Positions 20,170-29,872 of a DNA stretch of 64,000 bases are shown piece by piece. The notes beneath the pieces are model-generated. The model was not told the origin of the DNA, ran no database searches, and saw only the letters and a program-made list of their open reading frames with translations. Source of the DNA: Streptomyces sp. ICBB 8177 (GTDB lineage Bacteria > Actinomycetota > Actinomycetes > Streptomycetales > Streptomycetaceae). How positions within the stretch are numbered: position 1 is the stretch's first letter; the number at the start of each line of letters is the position of its first letter. Location: the NCBI RefSeq assembly GCF_003144095.1, contig NZ_NSKH01000018.1, positions 2,075,541 to 2,139,540 on the forward strand, read 5' to 3'. A program made the position numbers and the translations under genes.

Positions 20170-21157
20170 ACCCTCCAGCGCCCAGGACCCGGCCGAGTCC
20201 GTCGGCAACGCCGGGGCGGGCGGCACCATGGACTTCGCCGCGGAACAGGCCGGCTCTCTCACCGCGCCGCCGCCAGGACAGGAGGACCCGCAACCACAGG
20301 ACACGACGGGACGGCCGCGCAGCCTGTGGTCGGACGCCTGGCACGACCTGCGGCGCAACCCGGTCTTCGTCATCTCCGCACTCGTCATCGTCTTCCTCGT
20401 GCTGATCTCCATCTGGCCCAGGCTGATCGCCTCCGGCAACCCGCTCGCCTGCGACATCAACAGGTCGCAGGACGGCCCGGCCCCCGGCCACCCCTTCGGC
20501 TTCGACCTCCAGGGCTGCGACGTCTACACCCGCACCGTCTACGGCGCCCGCGCCTCGGTCACCGTCGGGGTGTGCGCGACGGCGGGGGCGGCCGTACTCG
20601 GCAGCGTGCTGGGCGGGCTCGCCGGGTACTTCGGCGGCTGGTGGGACGCGCTGCTCTCCCGTGTCAGCGACGTCTTCTTCGGCATCCCCATCGTGCTGGG
20701 CGGCCTGGTCTTCCTGTCCGTCGTCACCAACACCACGGTCTGGCCGGTGATCGGCTTCATCGTGCTGCTGGGCTGGCCGCAGATCGCCCGCATCGCGCGC
20801 GGCGCGGTCATCACCGCCAAACAGCACGACTACGTGCAGGCCGCCCGGGCCCTCGGCGCGAGCGACTCGCGCATCCTGCTGCGCCACATCGCGCCCAACG
20901 CCGTCGCCCCCGTCATCGTCGTCGCCACCATCGCGCTGGGCACCTACATCGCGCTGGAGGCCACGTTGTCCTTCCTGGGCGTCGGCCTGAAGCCGCCCAC
21001 CGTCTCCTGGGGCATCGACATCTCCACCGCCTCCACCGAGATCCGCGACGCCCCGCACATGCTGCTGTGGCCGGCCGGGGCGCTCAGCCTCACGGTGCTG
21101 GCGTTCATCATGCTCGGCGACGCGGTGCGCGACGCCCTCGACCCCAAGTTGCGCTGA
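20162..21157 (+). CDS. Peptide ABC permease, DppC/OppC type, operon 1
   Basis: Second channel subunit, 331 aa. A polar N-terminal extension of about 60 residues precedes the OppC_N segment (SLWSDAWHDLRRNPVFVISA) and five or six TM helices. Coupling motif HDYVQAARALGASDSRILLRH; C terminus LGDAVRDALDPKLR is classic. Overlaps the upstream permease by eight bases, ensuring coupled translation of both channel halves. Confidence 0.93.
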   Translation: MPEPSSAQDPAESVGNAGAGGTMDFAAEQAGSLTAPPPGQEDPQPQDTTGRPRSLWSDAWHDLRRNPVFVISALVIVFLVLISIWPRLIASGNPLACDINRSQDGPAPGHPFGFDLQGCDVYTRTVYGARASVTVGVCATAGAAVLGSVLGGLAGYFGGWWDALLSRVSDVFFGIPIVLGGLVFLSVVTNTTVWPVIGFIVLLGWPQIARIARGAVITAKQHDYVQAARALGASDSRILLRHIAPNAVAPVIVVATIALGTYIALEATLSFLGVGLKPPTVSWGIDISTASTEIRDAPHMLLWPAGALSLTVLAFIMLGDAVRDALDPKLR

Positions 21158-21168
21158 GGAGGCGGCAG

Positions 21169-22177
21169 ATGGACACCCTGACCGAGTCCCCCCTGCTCCC
21201 ACGGACCGACACCCTGCTCGACGTGCGCGACCTGCACGTGGAGTTCCGCACCCGGGACGGGGTCGCCAAGGCCGTCAACGGGGTCAGCTACACGGTGGCC
21301 CGGGGCGAGACGCTCGCCGTGCTGGGCGAGTCCGGGTCGGGCAAGTCGGTGACCGCGCAGGCGGTGATGGGCATCCTCGACTCCCCACCCGGCTTCGTCA
21401 CCAGGGGCGAGATCCTCTTCCGCGGCGAGAACCTGCTGACGATGCCCGCCGACCGGCGGCGCAGGGTGCGCGGCGCGAAGATGGCGATGATCTTCCAGGA
21501 CGCGCTGTCCGCCCTCAACCCGGTGCTCACCGTGGGCTACCAGCTCGGCGAGATGTTCGTGGTGCACCGGGGGATGTCGCGCAAGGACGCGCGGGCGATG
21601 GCGGTCGAGCTGATGGACCGGGTCCGCATCCCGGCCGCGCGGCAACGGGTGGGCGACTACCCGCACCAGTTCTCCGGCGGCATGCGGCAGCGCATCATGA
21701 TCGCGATGGCGATGGCCCTGGAGCCCGACCTGATCATCGCCGACGAGCCGACGACCGCCCTCGACGTGACCGTGCAGGCCCAGGTGATGGACCTGCTGGC
21801 CGAGTTGCGGCAGGAGATGGGGATGGGCCTGATCCTCATCACCCACGACCTCGGGGTGGTCGCCGACGTCGCCGACCGCATCGCCGTGATGTACGCGGGC
21901 CGCATCGTGGAGACCGCGCCCGTGCACGACGTCTACCGCGCCCCGGCGCACCCGTACACCAAGGGCCTGCTGGAGTCGATCCCGCGGCTGGACCGCAAGG
22001 GCAAGGAGCTGTACGCGATCCGGGGCCTGCCGCCGAGCCTCACCGACGTGCCCCCGGGCTGCGCCTTCAACCCGCGCTGCCCGATGGCCCGGGAGCGCTG
22101 CCGTACCGAGGTGCCGCCGCTGTACCGCGTCACGGCGGAACGCGGCAGCGCCTGCCACTACTGGGAGGAGTGCGTCG

Positions 22178-22188
<11 letters not shown>
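21169..22188 (+). CDS. Peptide ABC ATPase, DppD/OppD type, operon 1
   Basis: Nucleotide-binding subunit (339 aa) powering the importer. Walker A GESGSGKS, signature FSGGMRQR, Walker [13 protein letters not shown], switch His in ITHDL, and the C-terminal oligopeptide-transporter domain with Cys-rich GCAFNPRCPMARERC. In this family these cysteines are a characteristic, sometimes [4Fe-4S]-binding, motif. GAGGAGG precedes the ATG. Its end overlaps the partner ATPase by 11 bases. Confidence 0.94.
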
Positions 22189-23242
<1,054 letters not shown>

Positions 23243-23384
23243 AGTCCCTCTGCGAACGGACACCTCCGCCGAGCCTGGGGGGGGCTCAGGGCCCGTGCCG
23301 GCGGCGGGGGTGCCGATCCGCCCGACCCGCCACGGCTTCACGAAGAACACCCCGCTGAGGAAACGTCAGTTGACACATCGTCGG

Positions 23385-24524
23385 TCATGGCTGCGAGGCG
23401 AGGTTGCGTCCGATGATGAGCCGCATGATCTCGTTGGTCCCTTCCAGAATCTGGTGGACCCGCAAATCCCGTACGATCTTCTCCAGACCGTAGTCGGACA
23501 GGTAGCCGTAGCCTCCGTGCAACTGCAGCGCCTGGTTGGCGACCGAGAAGGCCGCGTCGGTGCAGTAGCGCTTGGCCATGGCGCACAGGTCGACGGCGTT
23601 CGCGGCGCCCTCGTCCAGTGCAACAGCGGCTCGCTGGAGGAGCGCCTGGGCCGCCGCAAGCTCCGTCGCCATGTCGGCCAGTTGGAACTGGATCGTGGAC
23701 TGGTCCATCAGCCGGCGGCCGAACGCCACGCGGTCCCGCAGATAGCGGACGGTGCGTTCGAACGCGCTGCGTGCGCCGCCCAGGGAGCAGGCGGCGATGC
23801 TGAGGCGCCCGCCGTTGAGAGCGTTCATCGCGATGCGGAAGCCGGTGCCTTCGGTGGCCAGGCGGTTGCGCACGGGCACCCGCACGCCGTCCAGGACGAC
23901 CTGGCGCGTGGGCTGCGCTCTCCATCCCATCTTGCGTTCCTCGGGGCCGAAGGAGAGCCCCTCCATGTCCTTCTCCACGACGAAGGCGGAGATGCCTCGA
24001 GGCCCCGGCTCCCCGGTCCTGGCCATGACCAGGTACACCTGGGAGGTGCCCGCGCCGGAAATGAACTGCTTGGTGCCGGTGAGCACGTACGCATCGCCGT
24101 CGCGGACCGCCCGGGTGCGAAGAGCAGCGGCGTCCGAGCCGGCGCCAGGCTCTGTCAGGCAGTAACTGGCAAGATCGTCCGTCCGGCAGAGCCTGCCGAC
24201 CCAGCGATCGCGCTGCGCCTGGTCGCCTTCGGTGTCAATCACCGTTGCGACCATGTTGTGGATGGACAGATAGGCGGCGATCGAAGGGCATCCTCCGGCC
24301 AGTGCCTCGAACACCAAAATCGCGTCGGTCCGGGAGAGCCCGGAGCCGCCGGACTCCTCGGAGACGGTGACGCCGGCCATGCCCAGGTCGGCCGCCTTGC
24401 GCAGAATGTCGACCGGAAAGTACCGGTCGAGGTCCCAGTCCACGGCATTCGGTGCGAGATACTCCGCGGCGAAATCCAGCACCGTTCTGTAGATGTCTTC
24501 CTGTTCGCCTGTCATGGAGAACAC
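23385..24524 (-). CDS. Acyl-CoA dehydrogenase family protein of the PABA/N-oxygenase operon
   Basis: FAD enzyme (379 aa) that introduces an alpha,beta double bond into acyl-CoA or carrier-bound acyl chains. Signature 1 (YCLTEPGAGSDAAAL) and signature 2 (QILEGTNEIMR) are present; Glu361 in EGTNEI is the expected catalytic base, so it should be active. Closest in pattern to isobutyryl/short-branched-chain dehydrogenases (ACAD8 type), but substrate is not predictable. I chose the GTG at 24524, eight bases after GGGGAGG; an ATG three codons later has poor spacing. It starts five bases after the N-oxygenase stop and is the last gene of a six-gene operon. Confidence 0.9.
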   Translation of the reverse strand: MFSMTGEQEDIYRTVLDFAAEYLAPNAVDWDLDRYFPVDILRKAADLGMAGVTVSEESGGSGLSRTDAILVFEALAGGCPSIAAYLSIHNMVATVIDTEGDQAQRDRWVGRLCRTDDLASYCLTEPGAGSDAAALRTRAVRDGDAYVLTGTKQFISGAGTSQVYLVMARTGEPGPRGISAFVVEKDMEGLSFGPEERKMGWRAQPTRQVVLDGVRVPVRNRLATEGTGFRIAMNALNGGRLSIAACSLGGARSAFERTVRYLRDRVAFGRRLMDQSTIQFQLADMATELAAAQALLQRAAVALDEGAANAVDLCAMAKRYCTDAAFSVANQALQLHGGYGYLSDYGLEKIVRDLRVHQILEGTNEIMRLIIGRNLASQP

Positions 24525-24529
24525 GGCGA

Positions 24530-25489
24530 TTACCTCCCCGAGCCTGCGATGGTGGACAAAACGCCCTCTGCCTCGCCCTGGTTGAGTCCGAGGTCGTCGA
24601 GCAGGATCTGTAAGGGACCCGTGTCCCTGCCGGGGCCAGGAGAGCGGCGACCGGCTCCACCGAGCTCTTCCGAAGTCACCCGCACCTCCCCTTCTGCGGC
24701 GACCGCCACCCATGGCGCGAGGTCCGGTGCGCCGAAGGCCCTTAGGCCGGCAGCCAGCGCCTCCCGGAAGAAGTCACGCTCGACCGGAGCCAGTTGCCGG
24801 TAGAGCTCGACCGTCAGCTCACGGAAGATGACGGCGTGCCCGCTCTCGTCACGGCGGTGCATGTCGACCGTGATCCGGTTCATGGGCTGAATGCCGGAGT
24901 CCGATGACAGCCCGGAAAGGAAGCCGTTGATGGTGGTCTCGGCCGCGAGAGCGAAGGCGATGTCCGACAGGTCGCGGCGCAGACCGGTGAGCCCGGCGAG
25001 GTACTCCTCGCGCAGGTTCACCACCGACCAGTCACACGGGTCGAAGTGGAGCGAAGCGAGGTCGCGGCGGCGTCGGGTCACACCGACGGCGTTGTGGCAC
25101 ATCAGGATGTGGTAGTGCTCGTCGATGATGGTCTGGTGTATCGCCGAGACGGCTGCCTCGTCATGCCGTACCGGCAGATGCTCATCCAGCATCAGCCGGC
25201 AGGCGGGGAGGATGATCTCGTTCTCGATAGCCGTGGTCTTCAGGTTGTAGGCGATCCAGGCCGCCGACAGGATCCTCTGCCTGGCATCCACGTCGGCCTC
25301 GGCGAAGGCGTCGATATCGCGGAAGGGCACCAGGCGCTCCGGAAAGTCGGGGCGATCCGGGTCGAAGTGACCGTCGAGATCGAGTTCGTCCTTCTTGACC
25401 GCGACGCGCTTTCCCCACCGGCGCGACAGCTGGACAAGGAGATCTCGTTCGAAGGCGGGCTTCTTTGAGGTGCTGCTGGTCTCGGGCAT
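24530..25489 (-). CDS. AurF-like diiron arylamine N-oxygenase
   Basis: Ferritin-like diiron monooxygenase (319 aa). AurF oxidises p-aminobenzoate to p-nitrobenzoate in aureothin biosynthesis; CmlI and AzoC are relatives. All seven iron ligands are present: Glu89, Glu124, His127 (EHYH), Glu184, His211, Glu215 and His218 (HRRDESGH). Each is exactly 12 residues before the AurF ligand (101, 136, 139, 196, 223, 227, 230), so the core aligns without gaps. The ATG follows GAAGGAAA. The neighbouring genes supply p-aminobenzoate, the known AurF substrate. Whether the product is hydroxylamine, nitroso, nitro or an azoxy coupling product cannot be told. Confidence 0.9.
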   Translation of the reverse strand: MPETSSTSKKPAFERDLLVQLSRRWGKRVAVKKDELDLDGHFDPDRPDFPERLVPFRDIDAFAEADVDARQRILSAAWIAYNLKTTAIENEIILPACRLMLDEHLPVRHDEAAVSAIHQTIIDEHYHILMCHNAVGVTRRRRDLASLHFDPCDWSVVNLREEYLAGLTGLRRDLSDIAFALAAETTINGFLSGLSSDSGIQPMNRITVDMHRRDESGHAVIFRELTVELYRQLAPVERDFFREALAAGLRAFGAPDLAPWVAVAAEGEVRVTSEELGGAGRRSPGPGRDTGPLQILLDDLGLNQGEAEGVLSTIAGSGR

Positions 25490-25504
25490 GGGTTTCCTTC
25501 GTCA

Positions 25505-26308
25505 TCAGTACAGGGGCGACGCGCTGAGGAGGTCCAGGTGCGCCCTCCAGAAGGGCGCCTTGACGGCTTCGCCCGCCGTCATCGCCCCACCGACCCAGCC
25601 CACCACCGGGCGGATGCCGTGCAGGGCGTTCACCGCCCACACCTCCAGGCCGTCCAGCTGCCGCAGCTCGGGCGCGGGCGACTCCAGTACCGTCCCGATG
25701 CCGGCCCGGGCCGCCTCGTCCAGCAGGATCCGCCGGGTGACCCCGGGCAGGATGGATGGGCTCAGCCCCGGAGCGCAGAGGACATCACCTCGCCACCACA
25801 GGAGGCTGGTCGTCGTCCCCTCCAGAACCCTGCCCTGGTCGTCCAGGAGCAGCGCCTCGTCCGCTCCGGCGGCAACGGCCTCGGCTCGCAGCGTTGCCAG
25901 TAGGTCCAGGTCCGGTCCCTTGCGCGTGGGGTGAAGCCTCCGGTCCGGGTGGGGGCTGGCCCACATCCGCAGGGCTGAGCCGGGTTCCGGGGCCGGCCGC
26001 AGCCACAGGCGCAAGCTGAACGAGCCCCGGGCGGGCTCCACCAGCTCGACCCGGGGGAACCAGCGGCCCTGCTCGGGAACGGCAGCGACCGCGGCTTCGA
26101 AGAAGCGGGCCACGTCGGACTGGGCTGGGCCCGGTCCGTCGACAACCGCGCGCAGGAACCGTTCGGCGTGCCACTCGATCCCGCGGACGCGGCCGGCATC
26201 CGCGAGCCAGGAGTCGGCCACCCGGAGGGGTGCGGCAACCGACTCACGCGCGGGGAGCGGCTCGAGCTGCTTGTCCCGTGACGACCAGCGCAGACGCTCG
26301 GCGATCAC
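25505..26308 (-). CDS. pabC: Aminotransferase class IV, probable 4-amino-4-deoxychorismate lyase
   Basis: PLP enzyme of 267 aa expected to convert aminodeoxychorismate to p-aminobenzoate plus pyruvate. Class IV features: the HAERFLRAV helix, Lys in TRKGPDLDLLATLRAEA (the likely PLP lysine), GADEALLLDDQGRVLEGTTTSL and the closing SPSILPGVTRRILLDEA. The GTG start overlaps the pabAB stop by four bases (GTGA), so it is translationally coupled to the enzyme making its substrate. Branched-chain or D-amino-acid aminotransferases share the fold, but the coupling to a PabAB makes the lyase the best call. Confidence 0.85.
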   Translation of the reverse strand: MIAERLRWSSRDKQLEPLPARESVAAPLRVADSWLADAGRVRGIEWHAERFLRAVVDGPGPAQSDVARFFEAAVAAVPEQGRWFPRVELVEPARGSFSLRLWLRPAPEPGSALRMWASPHPDRRLHPTRKGPDLDLLATLRAEAVAAGADEALLLDDQGRVLEGTTTSLLWWRGDVLCAPGLSPSILPGVTRRILLDEAARAGIGTVLESPAPELRQLDGLEVWAVNALHGIRPVVGWVGGAMTAGEAVKAPFWRAHLDLLSASPLY

Positions 26309-28398
26309 GCGGTCGGACTCCAGGCGCGCAGTGGCGCGGCGGCCTTCAACAGCATTTCCTGGTACTCCTCTTCGCGGTCGGAGTCCAGGACGATCGCGCC
26401 GCCGGCTCCGATGCTGAGCCGGTCTCCGTGCCGGACAGCGGTCCGGATGACGATGTTGAGGTCCGCGCCGCCGGAAAGCCCGAAGTAACCGAGTGAACCC
26501 GAGTAGATGCCTCGGGCCTCTGTCTCCAGGCGGTCGATGATTTCCATCGTCCGCTTCTTGGGCGCCCCCGTCATCGATCCGCCGGGGAAGCAGTGGCGGA
26601 CCGCTGCGACCGGGGTGCATCTGGGGCTCAACCTGCCGCGGATGGTGGAAACGAGTTGATGGACGGTGGCGTAGGACTCCACGGCCATGAAGCGATCCAC
26701 CGTCACCGTGCCGATCTCGCACACCTGACCCAGGTCGTTGCGCAGGAGGTCGACAATCATCAGGTTCTCGGCCCGCGTCTTGTCGTTCGAGGACAGCTCG
26801 GCCGCGAGCGCGGCATCACGCTCCGGGTCGCTGTCCCGGGGCGCGGTGCCCTTGATCGGCTTGCTCTCCGCCCAGTTGTCGCGGTCGATGCGCAGAAACC
26901 GCTCGGGCGAGGAGCAGAAGACTGCGGTTGGCCCATTGCGGAACAGTGCCGCGTACGGCGCCGGGTTCACCTCGCGCAGACGCAGGTAGAAGGCGAGGTC
27001 ATCGTCGTCGAACGGCAGATGTGCCTTGTTGGTGAGGCATATCTCGTAGCTTTCGCCGCGAACCAACTGCCGCTGGCATTCGTCGACGCTCTCCCGGTAT
27101 CCGGCCGCGTCGCGCACGAAATAGGGCTCGGCACTGTGCGCCGGCGGCTGTACACCCTCGGCTGTCGTCCGTGGCCGCGCCGACTCCTCCTGGACGGCCA
27201 GCAACTGGGTGGTGAGCGTCCCAAGCCACTCCTTGGCGTGGAGTGCGCTGTTCTCGTCGTCCTGGTGCACGGCTAGGACGTAGGTCTTGCTCTCTTGGTG
27301 GTCGACCGCTATCAGCCGGTCAGCGAAGGTCCACATCGCGTCGGCGGTCTCCGCCCGGTGGGCCTGCTGCGCACCGCAGTCAGCCTTGATCTCGTATCCG
27401 AAATACCCGACGTAGCCCCCGGTGAAGTCGAAAGGCAGATCCGGTGCGTCGACACGGCGTTCGGCCAGGCGACGGTCCAGCACCTCGAAGATGTCGCCGC
27501 TTTCCACCCGCACACCGCCGGTGTCGCGCACTGTGACGACCTTTGAGCCGGCTCGGTAGGTGAGCGTCTCGCTGAGGGGCCCGTCGGCGTCCCCCATGAA
27601 CGAGAAGCGGGAGAGTCCCTCCTCGACCCGGCTGCTGTCGAGCCAGAACGAGGTGGACGAAGAGGCGAAGAGCCGGCTGTAGGCGGCGTCGGTGGGTACC
27701 GCGAACGGCAGGACGGTGGTCTGCAGGCAGTACGCCGGCCATTCCTCGTCGTTCGACTGCGGCGGACGGAGGGCACGCGCGCCTGCCGAAGTCGACGGGA
27801 CCGCCGCGGCGTTGGTTCCGGTTTCGCGGGTGAGGTCACGGAAGTTGGCAACGAGCAGGCGGCCGTGCTCGGACGCGATCGACTCGGGGTGGAACTGAAC
27901 CCCCCACCGCGGAAGTTCGCGATGGCGAAGGCCCATGATCACGCCGTCCTCTGCCCAGGCTGTGGCCTCGAGCTCCGGCGGGAGTGGTTCCTCGGCGCAC
28001 AGGGAGTGGTAGCGCACGGCGGTGAACTCCTGAGGGACTCCGGCGAAGAGTTCCGTGCCGTCGTGCGTGATCCGCGACAGGTAGCCGTGCCGGGCCTGCG
28101 GCGCGAGTCCGACACGCGCTCCGGCCAGGTGCGCTATGGCTTGATGGCCGAGGCAGACTCCCAGGACAGGAAGATGCGTGCGGGCCAGGACGTCGGGGAC
28201 GTGGCCGAGGTCTTCCCGCTTCTGCGGGCGGCCCGGCCCCGGAGAGATGACGATGTTGTCGAAGCCGCCGAAGTAGGACGAGGTGAGCACGGCGTCGTTG
28301 TTCTTGACCACTACTGGTTCAACCCCGTTCACCTCTGCGATCAGCTGGAAGAGGTTGAACGTATAGGAGTCGTGGTTGTCTATCAGCAAGGTCCGCAT
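26305..28398 (-). CDS. pabAB: Aminodeoxychorismate synthase, fused PabA-PabB
   Basis: 697-aa fusion making 4-amino-4-deoxychorismate from chorismate and glutamine. Residues 1-190 form a class I glutamine amidotransferase (ISPGPGRP, Cys82 in GVCLGHQ, His170 and Glu172 in VQFHPES). Residues about 220-690 form the chorismate-binding domain, with PIKGTAPR (Lys516) and FPGGSMTGAPKKRTMEII. The lysine in PIKGT is diagnostic for PabB; anthranilate synthases have PIAGT. AGGGGGAA precedes the ATG. Such fusions are frequent in candicidin, chloramphenicol and aureothin-type gene clusters, in addition to folate genes elsewhere. Confidence 0.93.
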   Translation of the reverse strand: MRTLLIDNHDSYTFNLFQLIAEVNGVEPVVVKNNDAVLTSSYFGGFDNIVISPGPGRPQKREDLGHVPDVLARTHLPVLGVCLGHQAIAHLAGARVGLAPQARHGYLSRITHDGTELFAGVPQEFTAVRYHSLCAEEPLPPELEATAWAEDGVIMGLRHRELPRWGVQFHPESIASEHGRLLVANFRDLTRETGTNAAAVPSTSAGARALRPPQSNDEEWPAYCLQTTVLPFAVPTDAAYSRLFASSSTSFWLDSSRVEEGLSRFSFMGDADGPLSETLTYRAGSKVVTVRDTGGVRVESGDIFEVLDRRLAERRVDAPDLPFDFTGGYVGYFGYEIKADCGAQQAHRAETADAMWTFADRLIAVDHQESKTYVLAVHQDDENSALHAKEWLGTLTTQLLAVQEESARPRTTAEGVQPPAHSAEPYFVRDAAGYRESVDECQRQLVRGESYEICLTNKAHLPFDDDDLAFYLRLREVNPAPYAALFRNGPTAVFCSSPERFLRIDRDNWAESKPIKGTAPRDSDPERDAALAAELSSNDKTRAENLMIVDLLRNDLGQVCEIGTVTVDRFMAVESYATVHQLVSTIRGRLSPRCTPVAAVRHCFPGGSMTGAPKKRTMEIIDRLETEARGIYSGSLGYFGLSGGADLNIVIRTAVRHGDRLSIGAGGAIVLDSDREEEYQEMLLKAAAPLRAWSPTA

Positions 28399-28428
28399 TG
28401 CAATTCCCCCTGGTGTGTCGGAACCGAG

Positions 28429-28863
28429 TTACCTGAGGCGCACCACGACGCGCACGGCCGCGAGTTCTGCGCCTTCTTGCGACGTCACCGACATGGTGAT
28501 CACCACCTGCTTTTCCGCGAGTTTCTCGATGACAGACCCCGAGATATGGAATCGGGCGCCGATGTCGTCGTCCGGCAGCAGTACCGGTGACAGAAATCGT
28601 GCCTGTTGCTCCACGACAGCCGCCGGATCGCCCGTCCACGCGTTGACGACAGAGAGCGCCTTTGCCTCGGTCAGTGGGCCGTGCGCGACGACATGCGGCA
28701 TCCCGACGCTTCGGGCCACCCGCTCGTTCCAATGGACACCGACAAAATCCAGCCCAGCCCCGCAGTACCGGATCTCGTCGACAAGCCGGACCTGGAAATC
28801 ACGGCCGGGAATGGCCGTGCCGACCTCAACCTCCGCGTAGGAGGGCGTAACTGACGCTGTCAT
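28429..28863 (-). CDS. HadB-like MaoC hotdog dehydratase subunit
   Basis: 144-aa hotdog-fold protein resembling the catalytic HadB subunit of the actinobacterial (3R)-hydroxyacyl-ACP dehydratase. The catalytic pair is kept as Asp39 and His44 (LDFVGVHWNE, spacing of five as in HadB), but the usual Asn-Pro between them is Gly-Val. Downstream VVAHGPLTEAKALSVVNAWTGDP matches the conserved AHGMLTMG...W.GDP pattern. The ATG overlaps the HadA-like stop by four bases (ATGA), which supports a heterodimer. Substrate is probably carrier- or CoA-bound. Confidence 0.82.
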   Translation of the reverse strand: MTASVTPSYAEVEVGTAIPGRDFQVRLVDEIRYCGAGLDFVGVHWNERVARSVGMPHVVAHGPLTEAKALSVVNAWTGDPAAVVEQQARFLSPVLLPDDDIGARFHISGSVIEKLAEKQVVITMSVTSQEGAELAAVRVVVRLR

Positions 28864-29327
28864 CGGGCCGTCGCCCCTGCCGCCGTCCCGCGCGAGATCA
28901 TCTTGTCGTTGATCGTGGTGACCGGTTCACCGGATTCCGCCTCGATGCGGTGCTCCATGTGCAGCAGTTCGTGGCGCCCGATGTCACGGATCTCCTTCAC
29001 CGTGGTGCTGAACCAGAGCCGGTCGCCCACGTAGATCGGGCGGTGGTGCAGGACCCGCTGATCCCCGAGAAGACACACCGGCTTCTTCGCCTTGCCCAGT
29101 GCAGGATCGGACAGCGGCCAGGTCCCCATGCGGAACCACAGAGTGGTGGCGAAGGTCGACGGCGCGTACGGGGCGGGATGCCCGAGATCCGCGGCGGCCT
29201 CCTCATCGAGGTAGGCGGGATGCATCTCGCCGATAGCCACCGCATATTCACGGATCTTCTCTCGGCTGACCTCATAGACATGGTCAGCCTTCCATGAACA
29301 GCCGATAAATTCTCGATTTAATGGCAT
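28860..29327 (-). CDS. HadA-like MaoC N-terminal-type dehydratase subunit
   Basis: 155-aa hotdog protein of the MaoC-dehydratase N-terminal family, the non-catalytic partner in HadAB-type enzymes. The start region GCSWKADHVYEVSREKIREYAVAIG closely follows the HadA pattern, and HHRPIYVGDRLWFSTTV is the usual central strand region. I chose the ATG at 29327 because AAGGAAAAGGAAA precedes it; the frame is open 28 codons further. First gene of the six-gene operon, coupled to the HadB-like gene. Confidence 0.82.
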   Translation of the reverse strand: MPLNREFIGCSWKADHVYEVSREKIREYAVAIGEMHPAYLDEEAAADLGHPAPYAPSTFATTLWFRMGTWPLSDPALGKAKKPVCLLGDQRVLHHRPIYVGDRLWFSTTVKEIRDIGRHELLHMEHRIEAESGEPVTTINDKMISRGTAAGATAR

Positions 29328-29872
29328 TCTCGTGTTTCCTTTTCCTTTTCGCGGCCGGACAGCGGTAGCAGTGAGCTGCTTCGAGTGGCCACCGAATCGG
29401 GTGGTGGTCATGTGATGCGTGACCCCTGACTTCGTGGGCCAGGAAATGGTCGACGACCTTCCTCAGCTCACCCGAGCAGGCTGCGGCTGAAGGAGCTCAG
29501 TGCGTCGTTACACACGTGCATCAGGAAAGGAGTGACTCAAGCGGCGCGCCGTGCATGCAGCGTAATGGGCATGTCATGCAGGCAGCGCAATGAATGGTGG
29601 GAGTTTCGACAGGCTGGACGCGACGTGACGATGTCGACCAAAAATCCAGCCGGAGCTCCCGCCATGGAACCCCCGTGTAGTTCCCCCCGTGTAGATCCCC
29701 CGTGAACATCTGGCGCGGTAATCGTGATTCCGTGCGGCCTCAACGAAACCGTGGGGCCGGAGAACCCGTCAAGGATATGTGTTCCAGATCACATGCCTGA
29801 CGTGTCGACGTCGCGGCGGCACCGAGCCCTGTTTTGGCGGAAGTTGCAGCTCAGCAGCAATCTGATGGCGAG
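29328..29872. promoter_or_regulatory. Upstream region of the hadA-to-acyl-CoA dehydrogenase operon
   Basis: 545 bases with no convincing gene, of lower GC than its surroundings. It should hold the operon promoter reading leftwards. It contains two groups of short direct repeats: three 13-14-base units at 29668-29707, and two copies of a GCAGCG(T/C)AATG motif at 29557-29567 and 29582-29592 each preceded by CATGCA. No confident -10/-35 pair was assigned. Confidence 0.5.
29668..29707 (-). repeat. Three tandem 13-14-base direct repeats, possible operator
   Basis: On the minus strand the units read around a common CACGGGGG core (29695-29707, 29681-29694, 29668-29680). They are spaced near one and a third helix turns, about 340 bases upstream of the HadA-like gene. 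This could be a regulator binding array. A short open frame runs through them but has no ribosome site. Confidence 0.45.

Noticed and set aside
26305-28398. Anthranilate synthase instead of aminodeoxychorismate synthase
   Set aside because: The chorismate-binding domain has PIKGT with lysine, diagnostic for PabB; anthranilate synthases have alanine there, and a PabC-like lyase follows.
29521-29709. 62-codon Cys-containing peptide (MFTGDLHGGNYTG...) upstream of the HadA-like gene, considered as a RiPP precursor
   Set aside because: No ribosome site, no modification enzymes nearby, and its start is just the translated tandem repeats. Non-biased codon use.
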